A stretch of 64,000 nucleotides of DNA from Gemmatimonadota bacterium (GCA_022571515.1 JACZXQ010000017.1:1-64000), one strand, 5' to 3'; shown: positions 51,682 to 60,689, counted from the stretch's first letter. The notes: generated by a model not told the origin, from the letters alone. Numbers and translations are program-made.

Positions 51682-52110
51682 ATGTCGGTTGACCGCCAAT
51701 CGCGCAGGCAGTTCTTAGCCGCGCTTCCCCTGGGTGCTACGGCCCTGCTGTTCGGGGCGAGGCCGCTTCGTGGCCTGGCTCTGCTCGGCGGTAATCGGGT
51801 CGAGCATCCCGTGCCCCGAGCAGGCATCGACGCCTCCAAAGTCCTCACCCTCGACCAACTCGGCAACGCCGCCGCCGCGCCCGTCTACGATATGATCCGG
51901 GAGATTCCCGCGATGGCCGACGGAATCCGATGCACATGCGGATGCGCGGACATTCCCGGCTACTATTCGCTCCTCACCTGTTTCGAGGAGGGTGGGATGG
52001 CTCAGTGGTGCGAGATCTGCCAGGATCATGCCCGCCTCCTCTACCGGCGTCACAAGGAAGGCCAGACGCTCGAGCAGATTAGGAACGCAACGGACGCACG
52101 TTTCGAATAG
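51682..52110 (+). CDS. Tat-exported PCYCGC-like cysteine motif protein
   Basis: 142 aa from ATG 51682, six bases after AGGAGG; the ATG at 51676 is too close to it. The twin-arginine signal SRRQFLAALPLGATALL predicts folded export. The conserved core IRCTCGCADIPGYYSLLTCF, followed by WCEICQDHARLLYRRHKEG and IRNATDARF, matches the PCYCGC-motif family, which carries two C-x-C-x-C/C-x2-C groups likely to hold a metal or form thiols. Tat export suits a cofactor-loaded protein. TATATT 24 bp upstream of the ribosome site is a possible -10. Confidence 0.75.
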   Translation: MSVDRQSRRQFLAALPLGATALLFGARPLRGLALLGGNRVEHPVPRAGIDASKVLTLDQLGNAAAAPVYDMIREIPAMADGIRCTCGCADIPGYYSLLTCFEEGGMAQWCEICQDHARLLYRRHKEGQTLEQIRNATDARFE

Positions 52111-52169
52111 GTGACCGCAGGCTGCGTTGCCTCCCCGTAGCGGTCACTCCAAGCCATGCAGGAGGGCTC

Positions 52170-53612
52170 ATGAATACCCGGCGTTTTGCGCTTCTCGCGG
52201 TGGTCGTGGCGATGGTGGCGCCCGCGCTCCCTCTCGACGCGCAGATAAGGGGAAGCGAGAGATCCCTCGTGACCCAGACCGTGGACGGTACGACGATTTC
52301 CGTGGATTACGGACGTCCGCACGCACGCGGTCGCTCGCCGGTCTTCGGCGGAATCGTGGACTGGGGGCACATCTGGACCCCGGGAGCCAACTGGGCGACG
52401 ACCTTCGAGTTCAGCAAGGACGTCGAGATCAACGGCGTGTCGGTTCCAGAGGGCAGGTATTCGGTGTGGATGATCGCGGACCCGGATGAGTGGGCCATCA
52501 TTCTGGATCCGAGTGACCGAATCTTCCACACGATGCGCCCTGAGCTGTCGGAGGAGCAAATCCGCATCTCGGCTACGCCGCAGGAGATTCCCCACGTCGA
52601 GGCGCTCACCTTCTCGTTCCCAGAGGTCAGAGCCGATGGTATGGATATGGTCTTCTCGTGGGGAACGATCTCCGTGCCGATGCGCGTGGACGTGCAGCCC
52701 ACGCAGACGTTGACCCTCGAGGCGGACGCTGCCGCGCCCTATCCCGGGGTCTACGACGTGGAGTGGTTGGGACCACCGCCTGAAGCGTTTCCGAAGGCCG
52801 AGCGCCCTCGTATGCACTCGCGAATGGAGCTGAGCTACTCGGGCGGATATCTCACGGCGCTTTGGGGCTTGCGTGGAAACCTGGGCAACGAGAGCGGAGT
52901 GGTCGAGGTGATGATGGTGCCGGTAACGGGGTCCGTGTTCCATCCCGGATGGATGCGGGATGGCGAGTTGTTCGAGACAGAACTGGACCTATGGGTCGAG
53001 TTCGTCGTCGACAACGAGGTGGCGACCGGATTTCAGATTCGTGATGGCATCTCGGACATGGTGATCTGGGAAGGAACCAGGGTGGAGCAATCCGACGAAC
53101 TGCAGATCGCGCGTGCGGTGCTCGCGGCTCCTGCGGAGTTCCGCGAGCGCGCAGAGGTAAGGGAATGGAACGACGAGGGTGCTCTGGTGACGATTCGGGA
53201 AGGCAGCGGGGTCATCTGCATTGCGGACCGACCAGGCGACGGCACATTCCAAGCCTCCTGTTATCACGAGAGTCTCGAACCCTTCATGGCCAAAGGTCGT
53301 GAGTTGAGCGCTTCGGGGGTGGAGGGGATGGCGCGTCAAGAAGCTCGCTGGGCAGAAGTCGAGGCTGGCCGGCTGAAGATGCCGGAGACGGCGGCCATGG
53401 TGTTCAACCTTTCCTTCGCGACCGAAACCTTCGATCCAGCCACCACCGACCCGGCCACGGGTGGGAGGTTGCATGCGATGTACCTCCCCTACATGACCCC
53501 GGAGGCGACCGGTCTTCCGCTTGCTCCTTCCGGTGGCAGCCCATGGCTGATGTGGCCCGGAAAGCCCTCCTCTCACGTCATGGTGCCCCTTCCCGCGAAG
53601 GTTTCCCGTTGA
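52170..53612 (+). CDS. Secreted DUF2911-domain protein with extra C-terminal region
   Basis: 480 aa with signal peptide (FALLAVVVAMVAPALPLDAQ). Residues 25-180 are a DUF2911 domain: ISVDYGRPHARGRSPVFGGI, WGHIWTPGANWATTFEFS, and VPEGRYSVWMIADPDEWAI. DUF2911 proteins usually end there (about 180-290 aa). Here 300 more residues follow, forming a beta-rich second region with a few cysteines (ICIADRPG, ASCYHESLEP), and I do not recognise it. Function unknown; it lies 60 bp after the Tat gene in the same direction. Confidence 0.75.
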   Translation: MNTRRFALLAVVVAMVAPALPLDAQIRGSERSLVTQTVDGTTISVDYGRPHARGRSPVFGGIVDWGHIWTPGANWATTFEFSKDVEINGVSVPEGRYSVWMIADPDEWAIILDPSDRIFHTMRPELSEEQIRISATPQEIPHVEALTFSFPEVRADGMDMVFSWGTISVPMRVDVQPTQTLTLEADAAAPYPGVYDVEWLGPPPEAFPKAERPRMHSRMELSYSGGYLTALWGLRGNLGNESGVVEVMMVPVTGSVFHPGWMRDGELFETELDLWVEFVVDNEVATGFQIRDGISDMVIWEGTRVEQSDELQIARAVLAAPAEFRERAEVREWNDEGALVTIREGSGVICIADRPGDGTFQASCYHESLEPFMAKGRELSASGVEGMARQEARWAEVEAGRLKMPETAAMVFNLSFATETFDPATTDPATGGRLHAMYLPYMTPEATGLPLAPSGGSPWLMWPGKPSSHVMVPLPAKVSR

Positions 53613-53641
53613 GTTGCGCGTAGCTGACTGTTCGCGGACGG

Positions 53642-54172
53642 TTACGGGTTGGACTTTTCCTCGGCGGGAGGAATTGTGGCCTCGCCCTCGGCAGGAAGAA
53701 TGCCGGCCACCGTTGGAGTCGCGGACTCGTCCGCCCCCTCCTCCGTTTCAGCCCCAAGGCCCTCGACACCCGGTTCAGGCTCCGCCGCCGACTGACCGGC
53801 CGTCCTTCTGATCTCGGAGATGATGTCTTTGAGACGGCTCTCGATACGGTCCATCTCGTGCATCGCTGCGTCACGGTTGCGGAAGCCGCGTTCCGCATCG
53901 ACGGCCAACCAGTTCAGCCGCCGGATCTCGTCGAGCAGTTGGACGACTTGGGCCCGCAGGCCCTTGAAGCGCCGTTTCTTGTTCGCGTCGGGGATGTCCG
54001 AGATCGTCTCGACCGTGTTGGTGCGGATTACGATCCACACGATCGGAAAGATCAAGAGCACGCCTACGACGGCACGCACCATGGGATTGCTCACGAAGTA
54101 GAGTACCGCCGCCTCCACGAGGAAGGCCGCGATGAGGAAGACGAGTTGGAGGGTTCGAAAAAAAAGTCGCAT
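53642..54172 (-). CDS. Membrane-anchored coiled-coil protein
   Basis: 176 aa from ATG 54172. Two hydrophobic helices at 5-30 and 33-50 (LQLVFLIAAFLVEAAVLYF; VRAVVGVLLIFPIVWIVI) precede a helical, charged stretch (50-120) and an acidic, disordered tail rich in Glu/Pro/Ala. No catalytic motif. It follows the gene at 54181-54696 by 8 bp and is probably translated with it. It may be a structural or scaffold protein, but that is a guess. Confidence 0.6.
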   Translation of the reverse strand: MRLFFRTLQLVFLIAAFLVEAAVLYFVSNPMVRAVVGVLLIFPIVWIVIRTNTVETISDIPDANKKRRFKGLRAQVVQLLDEIRRLNWLAVDAERGFRNRDAAMHEMDRIESRLKDIISEIRRTAGQSAAEPEPGVEGLGAETEEGADESATPTVAGILPAEGEATIPPAEEKSNP

Positions 54173-54180
54173 GGCGAAGT

Positions 54181-54696
54181 CTAACCCTGGTAATCGGCCG
54201 CGTACAGCAATTCCTCGAGACGGTCCCAGAGGCAAACGCCCACGCGCTGGTTCCGCCCCGTCGCGGCCCTTCCAACGATCATCACTTCCGGGTCGGTGAC
54301 GATGATCACCCGAAAGCACTGTTCGAGCCGCTCGCCGATGTCGTCGACACCCGCGGTGATGCCGCACGGGACGTCGAATTCCCTGCACGCTGCCAGCACG
54401 CTCTGGATGGCGTCCTCTCCCGCACCGTCCACCATCCCCTGCATGTAGGCCTCCATGGCAGGGATGTCGGAGGGGCCACGCTCGAGGGAGTAGAAGATGA
54501 AGTCCGTCTCTCGGTTCTGGACCATCACGGCGCCCTGCCCGGGCGTGTGCTCACCTGAGAATATGCGGAACACGGGCTGGCCGTCTTCCGGGAGGGGCAC
54601 GATAGCTGCGGGCGATTCCATGGCTGGCTCAGCCTCTTCGGGAGCTTCCGGCGCAAGCGTGTGCTGGCGCCTCCCGCCCCGAGGCGTATCGTACAT
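54181..54696 (-). CDS. Short HpcH/HpaI aldolase/citrate lyase-like protein (uncertain)
   Basis: 171 aa. NRETDFIFYSLERGPSDIPA and AAIQSVLAACREFDVPCGIT-like DAIQSVLAACREFDVPCGIT with CFRVIIVTDPEVMIVGRAA resemble strands of HpcH/HpaI aldolases. The usual 250-300 residues and the metal-binding E...D pair are not both visible, so it is either a trimmed relative or unrelated. The start at 54696 is 2 bp from the divergent GTG at 54699, leaving no promoter room unless the right-hand gene starts at 54735. No signal peptide. Confidence 0.45.
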   Translation of the reverse strand: MYDTPRGGRRQHTLAPEAPEEAEPAMESPAAIVPLPEDGQPVFRIFSGEHTPGQGAVMVQNRETDFIFYSLERGPSDIPAMEAYMQGMVDGAGEDAIQSVLAACREFDVPCGITAGVDDIGERLEQCFRVIIVTDPEVMIVGRAATGRNQRVGVCLWDRLEELLYAADYQG

Positions 54697-54734
54697 CGGT
54701 GACCATCCCCATCCGGCCTGAGGCCAAAGACCCG

Positions 54735-55568
54735 ATGCGTCCGCTCGTCGGCGCCCTTGCCGTTCTCAGTTTGCTTGTGGCTTGCACCATCCGAGAGCCG
54801 ACAAACACACGCCCGCACGTTGGCGAAGGCTCGACGTTTTCCAGATTTCGCGAGCACGCGTTGGCGGGTGATCCGGAGAGCCAGAACCTTGTCGGCTTCA
54901 TGTTGTTCTTCGGAGAAGGCGCGGCCAGGGACCAGGCGGCTGCCAGGCGGTGGTTCACCGAAGCTGCTGCCTCGGGCCACATGAGCGCCCAACTCAACCT
55001 CGCCATGCTGTATTTCTTGGGCGTGGGGGCTCCGCAGGATCCGGTGCGGGCCAACCGCTACTTTGCCATGGCCCGCGCCAACCCCGCCAAGCCGCCGGAG
55101 GTGGCCTCGAGGCTCATCTTCAGCACCATCCCGGAGTTGATCGATCAGTCCTGTGACATCGGCCGGGAGTCGGAGGGTCTTGGTCAGGAGACGTACCTGA
55201 CGTACTGCGCGGGCTGCCATGGCTTCAACGGTGTGGCCGCGTATGCGGGATCGCCCTCATTTGGACTTGGAGAACACCTCGACAAGAGTGACGCGGAGCT
55301 GATGGGTAGCATCGTTGGCGGCCACGGCGTCATGCCCACGTGGGGTGACAAGCTGCCGCAGGACAAACTCGACGCCGTACTCCGCTACGTGCGCTCACTG
55401 CAACTGAACTTTCGTGGCGGGATTCTTCACGCGCTGAACACGCCGCCCCCGCGCTATTACCTCTTCGGCCCGATGACCTTGGACTTCAACAACCAGCCAG
55501 TAGACACCGTGCACTACTTCGGGGAAGTCGATCCGTCCGACGACCTCTGCCGCCGGGGCTCCGGCTGA
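54735..55568 (+). CDS. Lipoprotein with Sel1 repeats fused to a monohaem cytochrome c
   Basis: 277 aa from ATG 54735 (a GTG at 54699 is an alternative). The lipobox LVACTIREP lipidates Cys about 17. Residues 40-125 carry two Sel1-type repeats (FMLFFGEGAARDQAAARRWF and LAMLYFLGVGAPQDPVRANR). CAGCH at about 157 binds haem c and GVMPTWG supplies the axial Met region. Sel1 repeats bind proteins, so the cytochrome may be docked to a partner. Periplasmic or outer-membrane location. The redox partner is unknown. Confidence 0.82.
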   Translation: MRPLVGALAVLSLLVACTIREPTNTRPHVGEGSTFSRFREHALAGDPESQNLVGFMLFFGEGAARDQAAARRWFTEAAASGHMSAQLNLAMLYFLGVGAPQDPVRANRYFAMARANPAKPPEVASRLIFSTIPELIDQSCDIGRESEGLGQETYLTYCAGCHGFNGVAAYAGSPSFGLGEHLDKSDAELMGSIVGGHGVMPTWGDKLPQDKLDAVLRYVRSLQLNFRGGILHALNTPPPRYYLFGPMTLDFNNQPVDTVHYFGEVDPSDDLCRRGSG

Positions 55569-55629
55569 CTTGAGATGGCGGGCTACGCCACGCGCAGGGC
55601 CCGCGAACCTGATTAGTTGAGGCTCGAGG

Positions 55630-55995
55630 TCAACCCGCCTGGAGCAGCCCTGCGATCTCTCTCTCCAGCACAGGCTTGGGAACCAGCCCGACCATCTCGA
55701 ACTCCGGCTCCCCGTTACGGAAGAAGATCAGCGTGGGGATCGAGCGGATGCCGAAGCGTTTGGCCGTCTCGGGTGCATCGTCCGAGTTGACCTTCACAAC
55801 TCGAACGCCGTGCTCCGCCTGTTCGATTGCGACTTCATCCAGAATCGGGGTCATCATGCGGCACGGGCCGCACCAGGGAGCCCAGAAATCCACAACGGTC
55901 ACTCCTCCAGAGTGCTCGCCGATTATCGTGTCGAAGTCGTCGTCGTTCGCGTGGATGATGGGAGGTTCGACCGTTTTCTTTTTCCTGAAAAACAT
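55630..55995 (-). CDS. trxA: Thioredoxin
   Basis: 121 aa. VVDFWAPWCGPCRMMTPIL holds the WCGPC active site; KVNSDDAPETAKRFGIRSIPTLIFF contains the cis-Pro. A short basic N-terminal extension (FFRKKKTVEPP) of about 14 residues precedes the fold and is not a signal peptide. It reduces protein disulfides in the cytosol. It could supply electrons to OsmC/Ohr-type peroxidases such as that at 13054, though this is inference. It is convergent with the cytochrome lipoprotein gene. Confidence 0.92.
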   Translation of the reverse strand: MFFRKKKTVEPPIIHANDDDFDTIIGEHSGGVTVVDFWAPWCGPCRMMTPILDEVAIEQAEHGVRVVKVNSDDAPETAKRFGIRSIPTLIFFRNGEPEFEMVGLVPKPVLEREIAGLLQAG

Positions 55996-56300
55996 CTGGC
56001 ACTCCGTTGCTGGCTGATAGGTCCGTCGTAGTCCAAACGGCCTCGGTGTGACGGGGGTTCCCCTCCTGCTCCTGGTCGTCGTCTTATTCCATCACCTCGA
56101 GGCCTCCCTCCAGCCATGCCGACAAGATCCCGGGGCGGGTGCACTAGCCGCAAGGGCTGGGTCATCCGCGGGAGGCGGAGGTTCGTGCGGGACACGCTCC
56201 GAACCCTTATCCTGCTTTGGTTCGTCTCTCTGGCCGCGGCTATCGTGTGCGCCTCGCCCGGAGGAGTATCCCGTGCCACCCTTGATCATGACTCGCGAAA
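55996..56300. other. Intergenic region between divergent thioredoxin and oxidoreductase genes
   Basis: 305 bp that must contain both promoters. A 62-aa plus-strand frame at 56116-56304 has one hydrophobic stretch (TLILLWFVSLAAAIVCAS) and ends in an ATGA overlap with the oxidoreductase start, but it lacks a ribosome site and I do not call it a gene. No RNA gene seen. Confidence 0.5.
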
Positions 56301-57335
56301 ATGAGTAACGGACCCCGCATGAGAGCCGTCGTCCTCCGGCGCCACGGACCACCCGAGGTCCTGCGCGTGGGCGATGTGCCGTTGCCGGAGCCTCGCGACG
56401 GCCAGGTGGCCGTTCGGGTGGAGACGGTCGGCCTGAACTACGCCGAGGTGCTTTCGCGCCGCGGACAATACGGGTGGTCGCCCCCCCTGCCGTACGTACT
56501 CGGCATGGAGGCTGCGGGCCGTATCGAGGCCCTGGGGCCGAACGTCACCTCCCGGTCGGTGGGCGAGCGGGTGGTCGTGGGCTCCCAGTTCGGCGCGTAC
56601 GCGGAGCGCATCGTGGTCCCGCAAGCCGGGGCCATGCCCGCGCCTGAGGACTACTCGATCGAAGAACTGGCGGCCTTTCCGGTGAACTACATGACGGCCT
56701 GGGTCGCCCTCATGGAGATGGCCAGGCTTCGCCCGTCCGACCGCGTGATCGTGACGGCAGCGGCCGGAGGAGTCGGCACTGCCGCAGTACAGATCGCGAG
56801 CCGTTTCGGGTGTGAGGTGCTGGGGTTGGCCGGCAGCGATGAGAAGCTGTCCCGGGTCGGTGACTTGGGCGCGACGGCCACGGTCAACTACCGTGATCCG
56901 GGCTTCGCGGAGCGCCTTGACGAGGTGGTAGGGGATCGTGGTGTGGATGTGGTCCTGGAAACCGTAGGAGGCGAGGTTTACCGTCGCTGCTTCGACGCAC
57001 TGGCTCCCTTCGGAAGGGTTGTGGTGGTGGGCTTCGCCGGCATGAACCTGGTCAAGTGGAATCCTCTCACCTGGTGGCGCACGTGGCGCGACGCTCCCCG
57101 TGCCGACATCCGGGAACTGGCTGTGGCGTCGGCCGGTGTCCTGGCGTCCCACCTTGGCTACTTGCTGGCCGACGAGGCACGTCTCCTCCGCGTGCAGCGC
57201 GATCTCACTGGTTTCGTGCGGAGTCACGACATTCGCCCGGTCGTGGGCGCCACGTTCCCGTTCGATGATGTCGCGGAAGCCCACCGCTTCATGGAGTCAC
57301 GGCGGAGCGTGGGGAAGATCGTTCTGAAGATGTAG
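56301..57335 (+). CDS. Zinc-independent quinone oxidoreductase, MDR family
   Basis: 344 aa; ATG 56319 is an alternative start. GLNYAEVLSRRGQYGWSPPL and GMEAAGRIEALG form the catalytic GroES-like half. VIVTAAAGGVGTAAVQIASRFG is the NADPH-binding AAxGGVG loop. The cysteine and histidine zinc ligands of alcohol dehydrogenases are absent. It is predicted to reduce quinones or activated alkenes with NADPH. The C-terminal IVLKM is typical. Confidence 0.87.
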   Translation: MSNGPRMRAVVLRRHGPPEVLRVGDVPLPEPRDGQVAVRVETVGLNYAEVLSRRGQYGWSPPLPYVLGMEAAGRIEALGPNVTSRSVGERVVVGSQFGAYAERIVVPQAGAMPAPEDYSIEELAAFPVNYMTAWVALMEMARLRPSDRVIVTAAAGGVGTAAVQIASRFGCEVLGLAGSDEKLSRVGDLGATATVNYRDPGFAERLDEVVGDRGVDVVLETVGGEVYRRCFDALAPFGRVVVVGFAGMNLVKWNPLTWWRTWRDAPRADIRELAVASAGVLASHLGYLLADEARLLRVQRDLTGFVRSHDIRPVVGATFPFDDVAEAHRFMESRRSVGKIVLKM

Positions 57336-57348
57336 AGCCCCGGGGGCT

Positions 57349-57363
57349 GGTTGCCTCGCAACC
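57349..57363. terminator. Hairpin between convergent genes, possible bidirectional terminator
   Basis: GGTTGC-CTC-GCAACC forms a perfect six-base stem between the end of the oxidoreductase gene (57335) and the end of the ABC-F gene (57382), within a G/C-rich stretch. No U-run follows, so termination by this hairpin alone is uncertain. Confidence 0.35.
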
Positions 57364-57381
57364 CCGGCGGCCCCGTATGAG

Positions 57382-59307
57382 CTACTCCCCGCTGTGCTCC
57401 CACTCGGCCATGAGATCGGTGACCTCGCTCTTGAGGTGGCCCCTCTCTGCCTCGAGCGTCTTCACCTCGGCCGGTGGTGTGTTCTCGTAGTAGGTAGACT
57501 CGCAAAAAATCGCATCGATCTCCCCAAGGCGAGACTCCGCGACATCGATGCGGGCCATCAACTCCTCCTGCTGGCGCTCCACTCGCTTGCGCTGCGCAGC
57601 CGTATCATCGCCTCGGGGTTTCTCGCGTGACTTTCCACGACCGGACCCGTTTCCAGCACCCTTCTTATTTTTTTCCTTCTTCGCCTTGAGGACCACCCTG
57701 TCCGCGTCCAGGTGATCGTCGCCGCAGAAGTGCACGTATTCCTCATAAGTGCCGTGGTAGTCTCGGATACCGTCCGGCAGAATCTCCACCACGCGGGTGG
57801 CCAACTGGCTCACGAACCAGCGGTCGTGGGACACGAGGATGAGCGTACCGGCATAGGTGTCGAGGGCCTCCACGAGCGCCTCGATCGACTCGAGGTCCAG
57901 GTGATTGGTGGGCTCGTCCAAGACCAGAACGTTCGGTCGTCCGATACCCAGACGGCTGAACACCAACCGGGCGGCCTCGCCTCCCGACAGGGCGCTAAGC
58001 CGCTTCTTGGCATCGTCACCCGAGAAGAGCATGAGCGCCATCCGCCCGCGAACGAAGCCGATGTCCTTCTCGGGGCAGGCATCCCAGATCCACTGCTCAG
58101 CCGTTTGCCCCAAGGTGTTCAACCGGTCCTGGTGATCCTGGGCGAAGTATGCCGGGTGTGTTTCGTAACCCCATTCGACCTCCCCCTCATCCGCCTCGAG
58201 TTCGCCCATGATGATCTTGAGTAGCGTCGACTTCCCGATGCCGTTGGGTCCCATGATCGCCAGCCGGTCACCCCGCCTCACGAGCAGGTCCACGCCGTGA
58301 AGCACTTCGTTTTCGCCGAAGGCCTTCTTGACCCCCTCGATCTTCAGCACGTCGCGCCCGCTGTCTCGGATCTGTTCGAACCGGAAGGTCGGGTAGCGAC
58401 GCGAGCTGGGGGCCAGCTCGACCAGACTTTCCGTTTTCTTCTCGATCATGCGGGCCTTGCTTTGCGCTTGCCGTGCTTTGCTGGCCTTGGCGCGGAATCG
58501 GTCCACGAACTTCTGGTGATGCGCGATGTCGCGTTCGCGGGCCGTAATCTCCCTCTCTCGCCGAGTCCGTTCGGACTGCTTTGCATTCAGAAAATCGGCG
58601 TAGTTCCCGCGATAGAGCGTCACGGTCTCGTAGTCGACGTCGAGGATGTTCGTGGTGACGTTGTCGAGGAACCGATGATCGTGGGAGATCACGAGCGCCG
58701 GCCCAGGAAACTCGCACAGGAACGTCTCGAGCCAGCGAATGGAGAGGATGTCGAGATGGTTGGTCGGCTCGTCGAGTAGCAGTACGTCAGGGTCGCTCGC
58801 CAGGACCTGAGCCAGCAGGACGCGGAGCTTGAAGCCACCGGACAGCGTGGACAGCGGGTCTCGGTGCACATCGGCTGGAAGGCCGAGGCCCTCCAGAATC
58901 GCGGCAGCGCGGGACTCGGCCGCGTATCCATCGTGTTGCTGGACGATCTCTTCCAGCTCCGAGAACCGGTCGGAGTCGAAATGCTCTTCCGCCTTCGCGA
59001 GGAGCGCCTCCTTCTCGACCATCGCGTTCCAGAGATCGGGGTTGCCCATCAATGCGACGCCGAGAATCGCCTGATCCTCGTAGAGAAAGTGGTCCTGTTT
59101 GAGGACCCCGAGGCGGAGCCGCTTGGGAAGCGAGACCGTTCCCTCGCTGGGCTCCATCTCTCCGCTCAGGATATTGAGGAGGGTGGTCTTACCCGACCCG
59201 TTCGCTCCGATCAATCCGTAACGCTCCCCTGCGTTGAGCTGTATGGAGACGCCGGCGAACAGTGTCTGGTCGCCGAAGAACTTGCCGAGATTGGAGATGG
59301 AGATCAT
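57382..59307 (-). CDS. ABC-F family ATPase (ribosome-associated)
   Basis: 641 aa with two ABC domains and no membrane segment. The first has Walker A GANGSGKTT, signature LSGGFKLR and DEPTNHLD; the second has GPNGIGKST, LSGGEAAR and DEPTNHLD. An arm-linker region (about 235-300) is rich in Arg/Lys/Gln, and a C-terminal coiled coil (about 550-641) follows a basic Lys/Gly linker. ABC-F proteins act on the ribosomal E site to relieve stalling; the layout is nearest to Uup/YbiT types. No antibiotic specificity can be assigned. Confidence 0.9.
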   Translation of the reverse strand: MISISNLGKFFGDQTLFAGVSIQLNAGERYGLIGANGSGKTTLLNILSGEMEPSEGTVSLPKRLRLGVLKQDHFLYEDQAILGVALMGNPDLWNAMVEKEALLAKAEEHFDSDRFSELEEIVQQHDGYAAESRAAAILEGLGLPADVHRDPLSTLSGGFKLRVLLAQVLASDPDVLLLDEPTNHLDILSIRWLETFLCEFPGPALVISHDHRFLDNVTTNILDVDYETVTLYRGNYADFLNAKQSERTRREREITARERDIAHHQKFVDRFRAKASKARQAQSKARMIEKKTESLVELAPSSRRYPTFRFEQIRDSGRDVLKIEGVKKAFGENEVLHGVDLLVRRGDRLAIMGPNGIGKSTLLKIIMGELEADEGEVEWGYETHPAYFAQDHQDRLNTLGQTAEQWIWDACPEKDIGFVRGRMALMLFSGDDAKKRLSALSGGEAARLVFSRLGIGRPNVLVLDEPTNHLDLESIEALVEALDTYAGTLILVSHDRWFVSQLATRVVEILPDGIRDYHGTYEEYVHFCGDDHLDADRVVLKAKKEKNKKGAGNGSGRGKSREKPRGDDTAAQRKRVERQQEELMARIDVAESRLGEIDAIFCESTYYENTPPAEVKTLEAERGHLKSEVTDLMAEWEHSGE

Positions 59308-59401
59308 GGGGAGAATTTGGTGGCCTGGGGGTGGCGCTCAGCCGCTCGGTCAACGCCTCCCCCAAACCTCCTGAGCTTGCTACCTCGCCGCGGCGGGCGT
59401 G

Positions 59402-60022
59402 TCAGTTTCCCAGCGAAGCGATGTACGCCGCGACGTTCTTCATGGCCGCGGCATCGGCGAGCATCATGGCCATCGGGCGCATCTGGGCACCGAAGGCGTC
59501 GTCAGCATGCGCGCCCCTGGCGCCGGACTTGAAATTCTCCAACTGTCGCACGATGTACCAATCCTGTTGGAGCACGAGCGTCGGCGCGTTCAGTGCGGCG
59601 TTGCCCTCTGCCTGTACTCCGTGACATGCGGCGCAGGTCCCGTAGAGGGCTTGGCCGGCCGCTGCGTCTCCGCCACCATCGTGCGTGATTGACGCAGGCG
59701 AAAGCGCCGCGATGAAGGCCGCCACGTTCTTGATGTCGGCATCGGTGGCCAACATGGCAGCCATTGGAGCCATCTGAGCTCCGAAGGCGTCGCTGCCGGT
59801 TCCACGGACGCCGGCCTTGAAGTTACTGAGCTGCCGCTCCAGGTACCACGCTTCCTGACCAGCTAGCGCGGGTGCGTTGAGGGCCTTGTTGCCCTCAGCG
59901 TTGGCCCCGTGACAGGCAGCACACGTCGCGAAGCTCGCCTTTCCGGCTTCCGTGTCCTGCGCACTCAGGGCTGAAGCACCGCCCAACAAGGTGAGTATTG
60001 CGAGTCCAGCTAATTTATTCAT
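59402..60022 (-). CDS. Dihaem cytochrome c, c4-like
   Basis: 206 aa with signal peptide (KLAGLAILTLLGGASALSAQ). It consists of two similar halves, each with CAACHG (residues about 34 and 129), a downstream NAPxLxxQ stretch and a conserved Met in FGAQMxPMAxML, as in cytochrome c4. The halves arose by duplication. It is a periplasmic electron carrier, probably feeding a terminal oxidase; no oxidase gene is in the window. Confidence 0.88.
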   Translation of the reverse strand: MNKLAGLAILTLLGGASALSAQDTEAGKASFATCAACHGANAEGNKALNAPALAGQEAWYLERQLSNFKAGVRGTGSDAFGAQMAPMAAMLATDADIKNVAAFIAALSPASITHDGGGDAAAGQALYGTCAACHGVQAEGNAALNAPTLVLQQDWYIVRQLENFKSGARGAHADDAFGAQMRPMAMMLADAAAMKNVAAYIASLGN

Positions 60023-60170
60023 GATGCGCCCGAATTCGATGAGTGTGTAGATATGGGGAACAATCCTTCACGCTAGATAATTCCAGAAAAGAATCAAGAC
60101 CCCGACCGGATTTCTTCATACGGATCGGTGGGTGCATGGTCTCCAGCGAAAGCGGCGACAGGCCCCAGCC

Positions 60171-60689
60171 TCAAGCATGCCTTGGGCCGGCGTCGACTTC
60201 GCCCGTCAGTTGGGCCAGGCGCGCGAAATTCTCATTGGGCGGCAGACAGTCGATGTAACTCCGGAAATCCTCTGAGAAGGCTAGTCGGCGGTGCTCCCAG
60301 TAGGCCTGCCCTCCGGGGCTCTGAATGTAACCGGTCATGAGATACTCCCATCCCGCCCAAACGCCCGGGTCCAATGCGCCCTTCTGATACTGGAAATGCA
60401 GGTTCTCGAGTGTCTTCATGAAGCCAAGCATCATGTGGAAGAACCGCGCCTTGCCGTCGCTGTCCAGGTCGTGCCAGTCCTCGATGCCCAGGCGGAAGAT
60501 TCGGGAGAGTTCGGCGTCCTGGATCAGCGGACGGATCCAGTCGCGCAACCCCTGGACGGCGGTGTCCGTGGTTGTGGCGCGTACGGCGCGGGTGTTTTGG
60601 ACGATCTGTGTGGCCAGGTAGGCGAGAGAGGCAACCACGGCAAGGGCGCCGAGCAGCTCGCCGATGGCGCCGAGTGCGACCCAATTCAT
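60171..60689 (-). CDS. Single-pass membrane protein of unknown function
   Basis: 172 aa. One N-terminal helix (ALGAIGELLGALAVVASLAY) is followed by a soluble helical domain with WIRPLIQDAELSRIFRLGIE and FFHMMLGFMKTLENLHFQYQ. Similar short proteins are common hypotheticals in marine bacteria. No catalytic motif seen. It is separated from its neighbours by about 150 bp on each side and is divergent from the TesB gene. Confidence 0.6.
   Translation of the reverse strand: MNWVALGAIGELLGALAVVASLAYLATQIVQNTRAVRATTTDTAVQGLRDWIRPLIQDAELSRIFRLGIEDWHDLDSDGKARFFHMMLGFMKTLENLHFQYQKGALDPGVWAGWEYLMTGYIQSPGGQAYWEHRRLAFSEDFRSYIDCLPPNENFARLAQLTGEVDAGPRHA

Noticed and set aside
56116-56304. 62-aa frame with one hydrophobic stretch and ATGA overlap with the oxidoreductase
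   Set aside because: No Shine-Dalgarno, Arg-rich low-quality sequence and no recognised relatives; kept only as a remark on the intergenic region.
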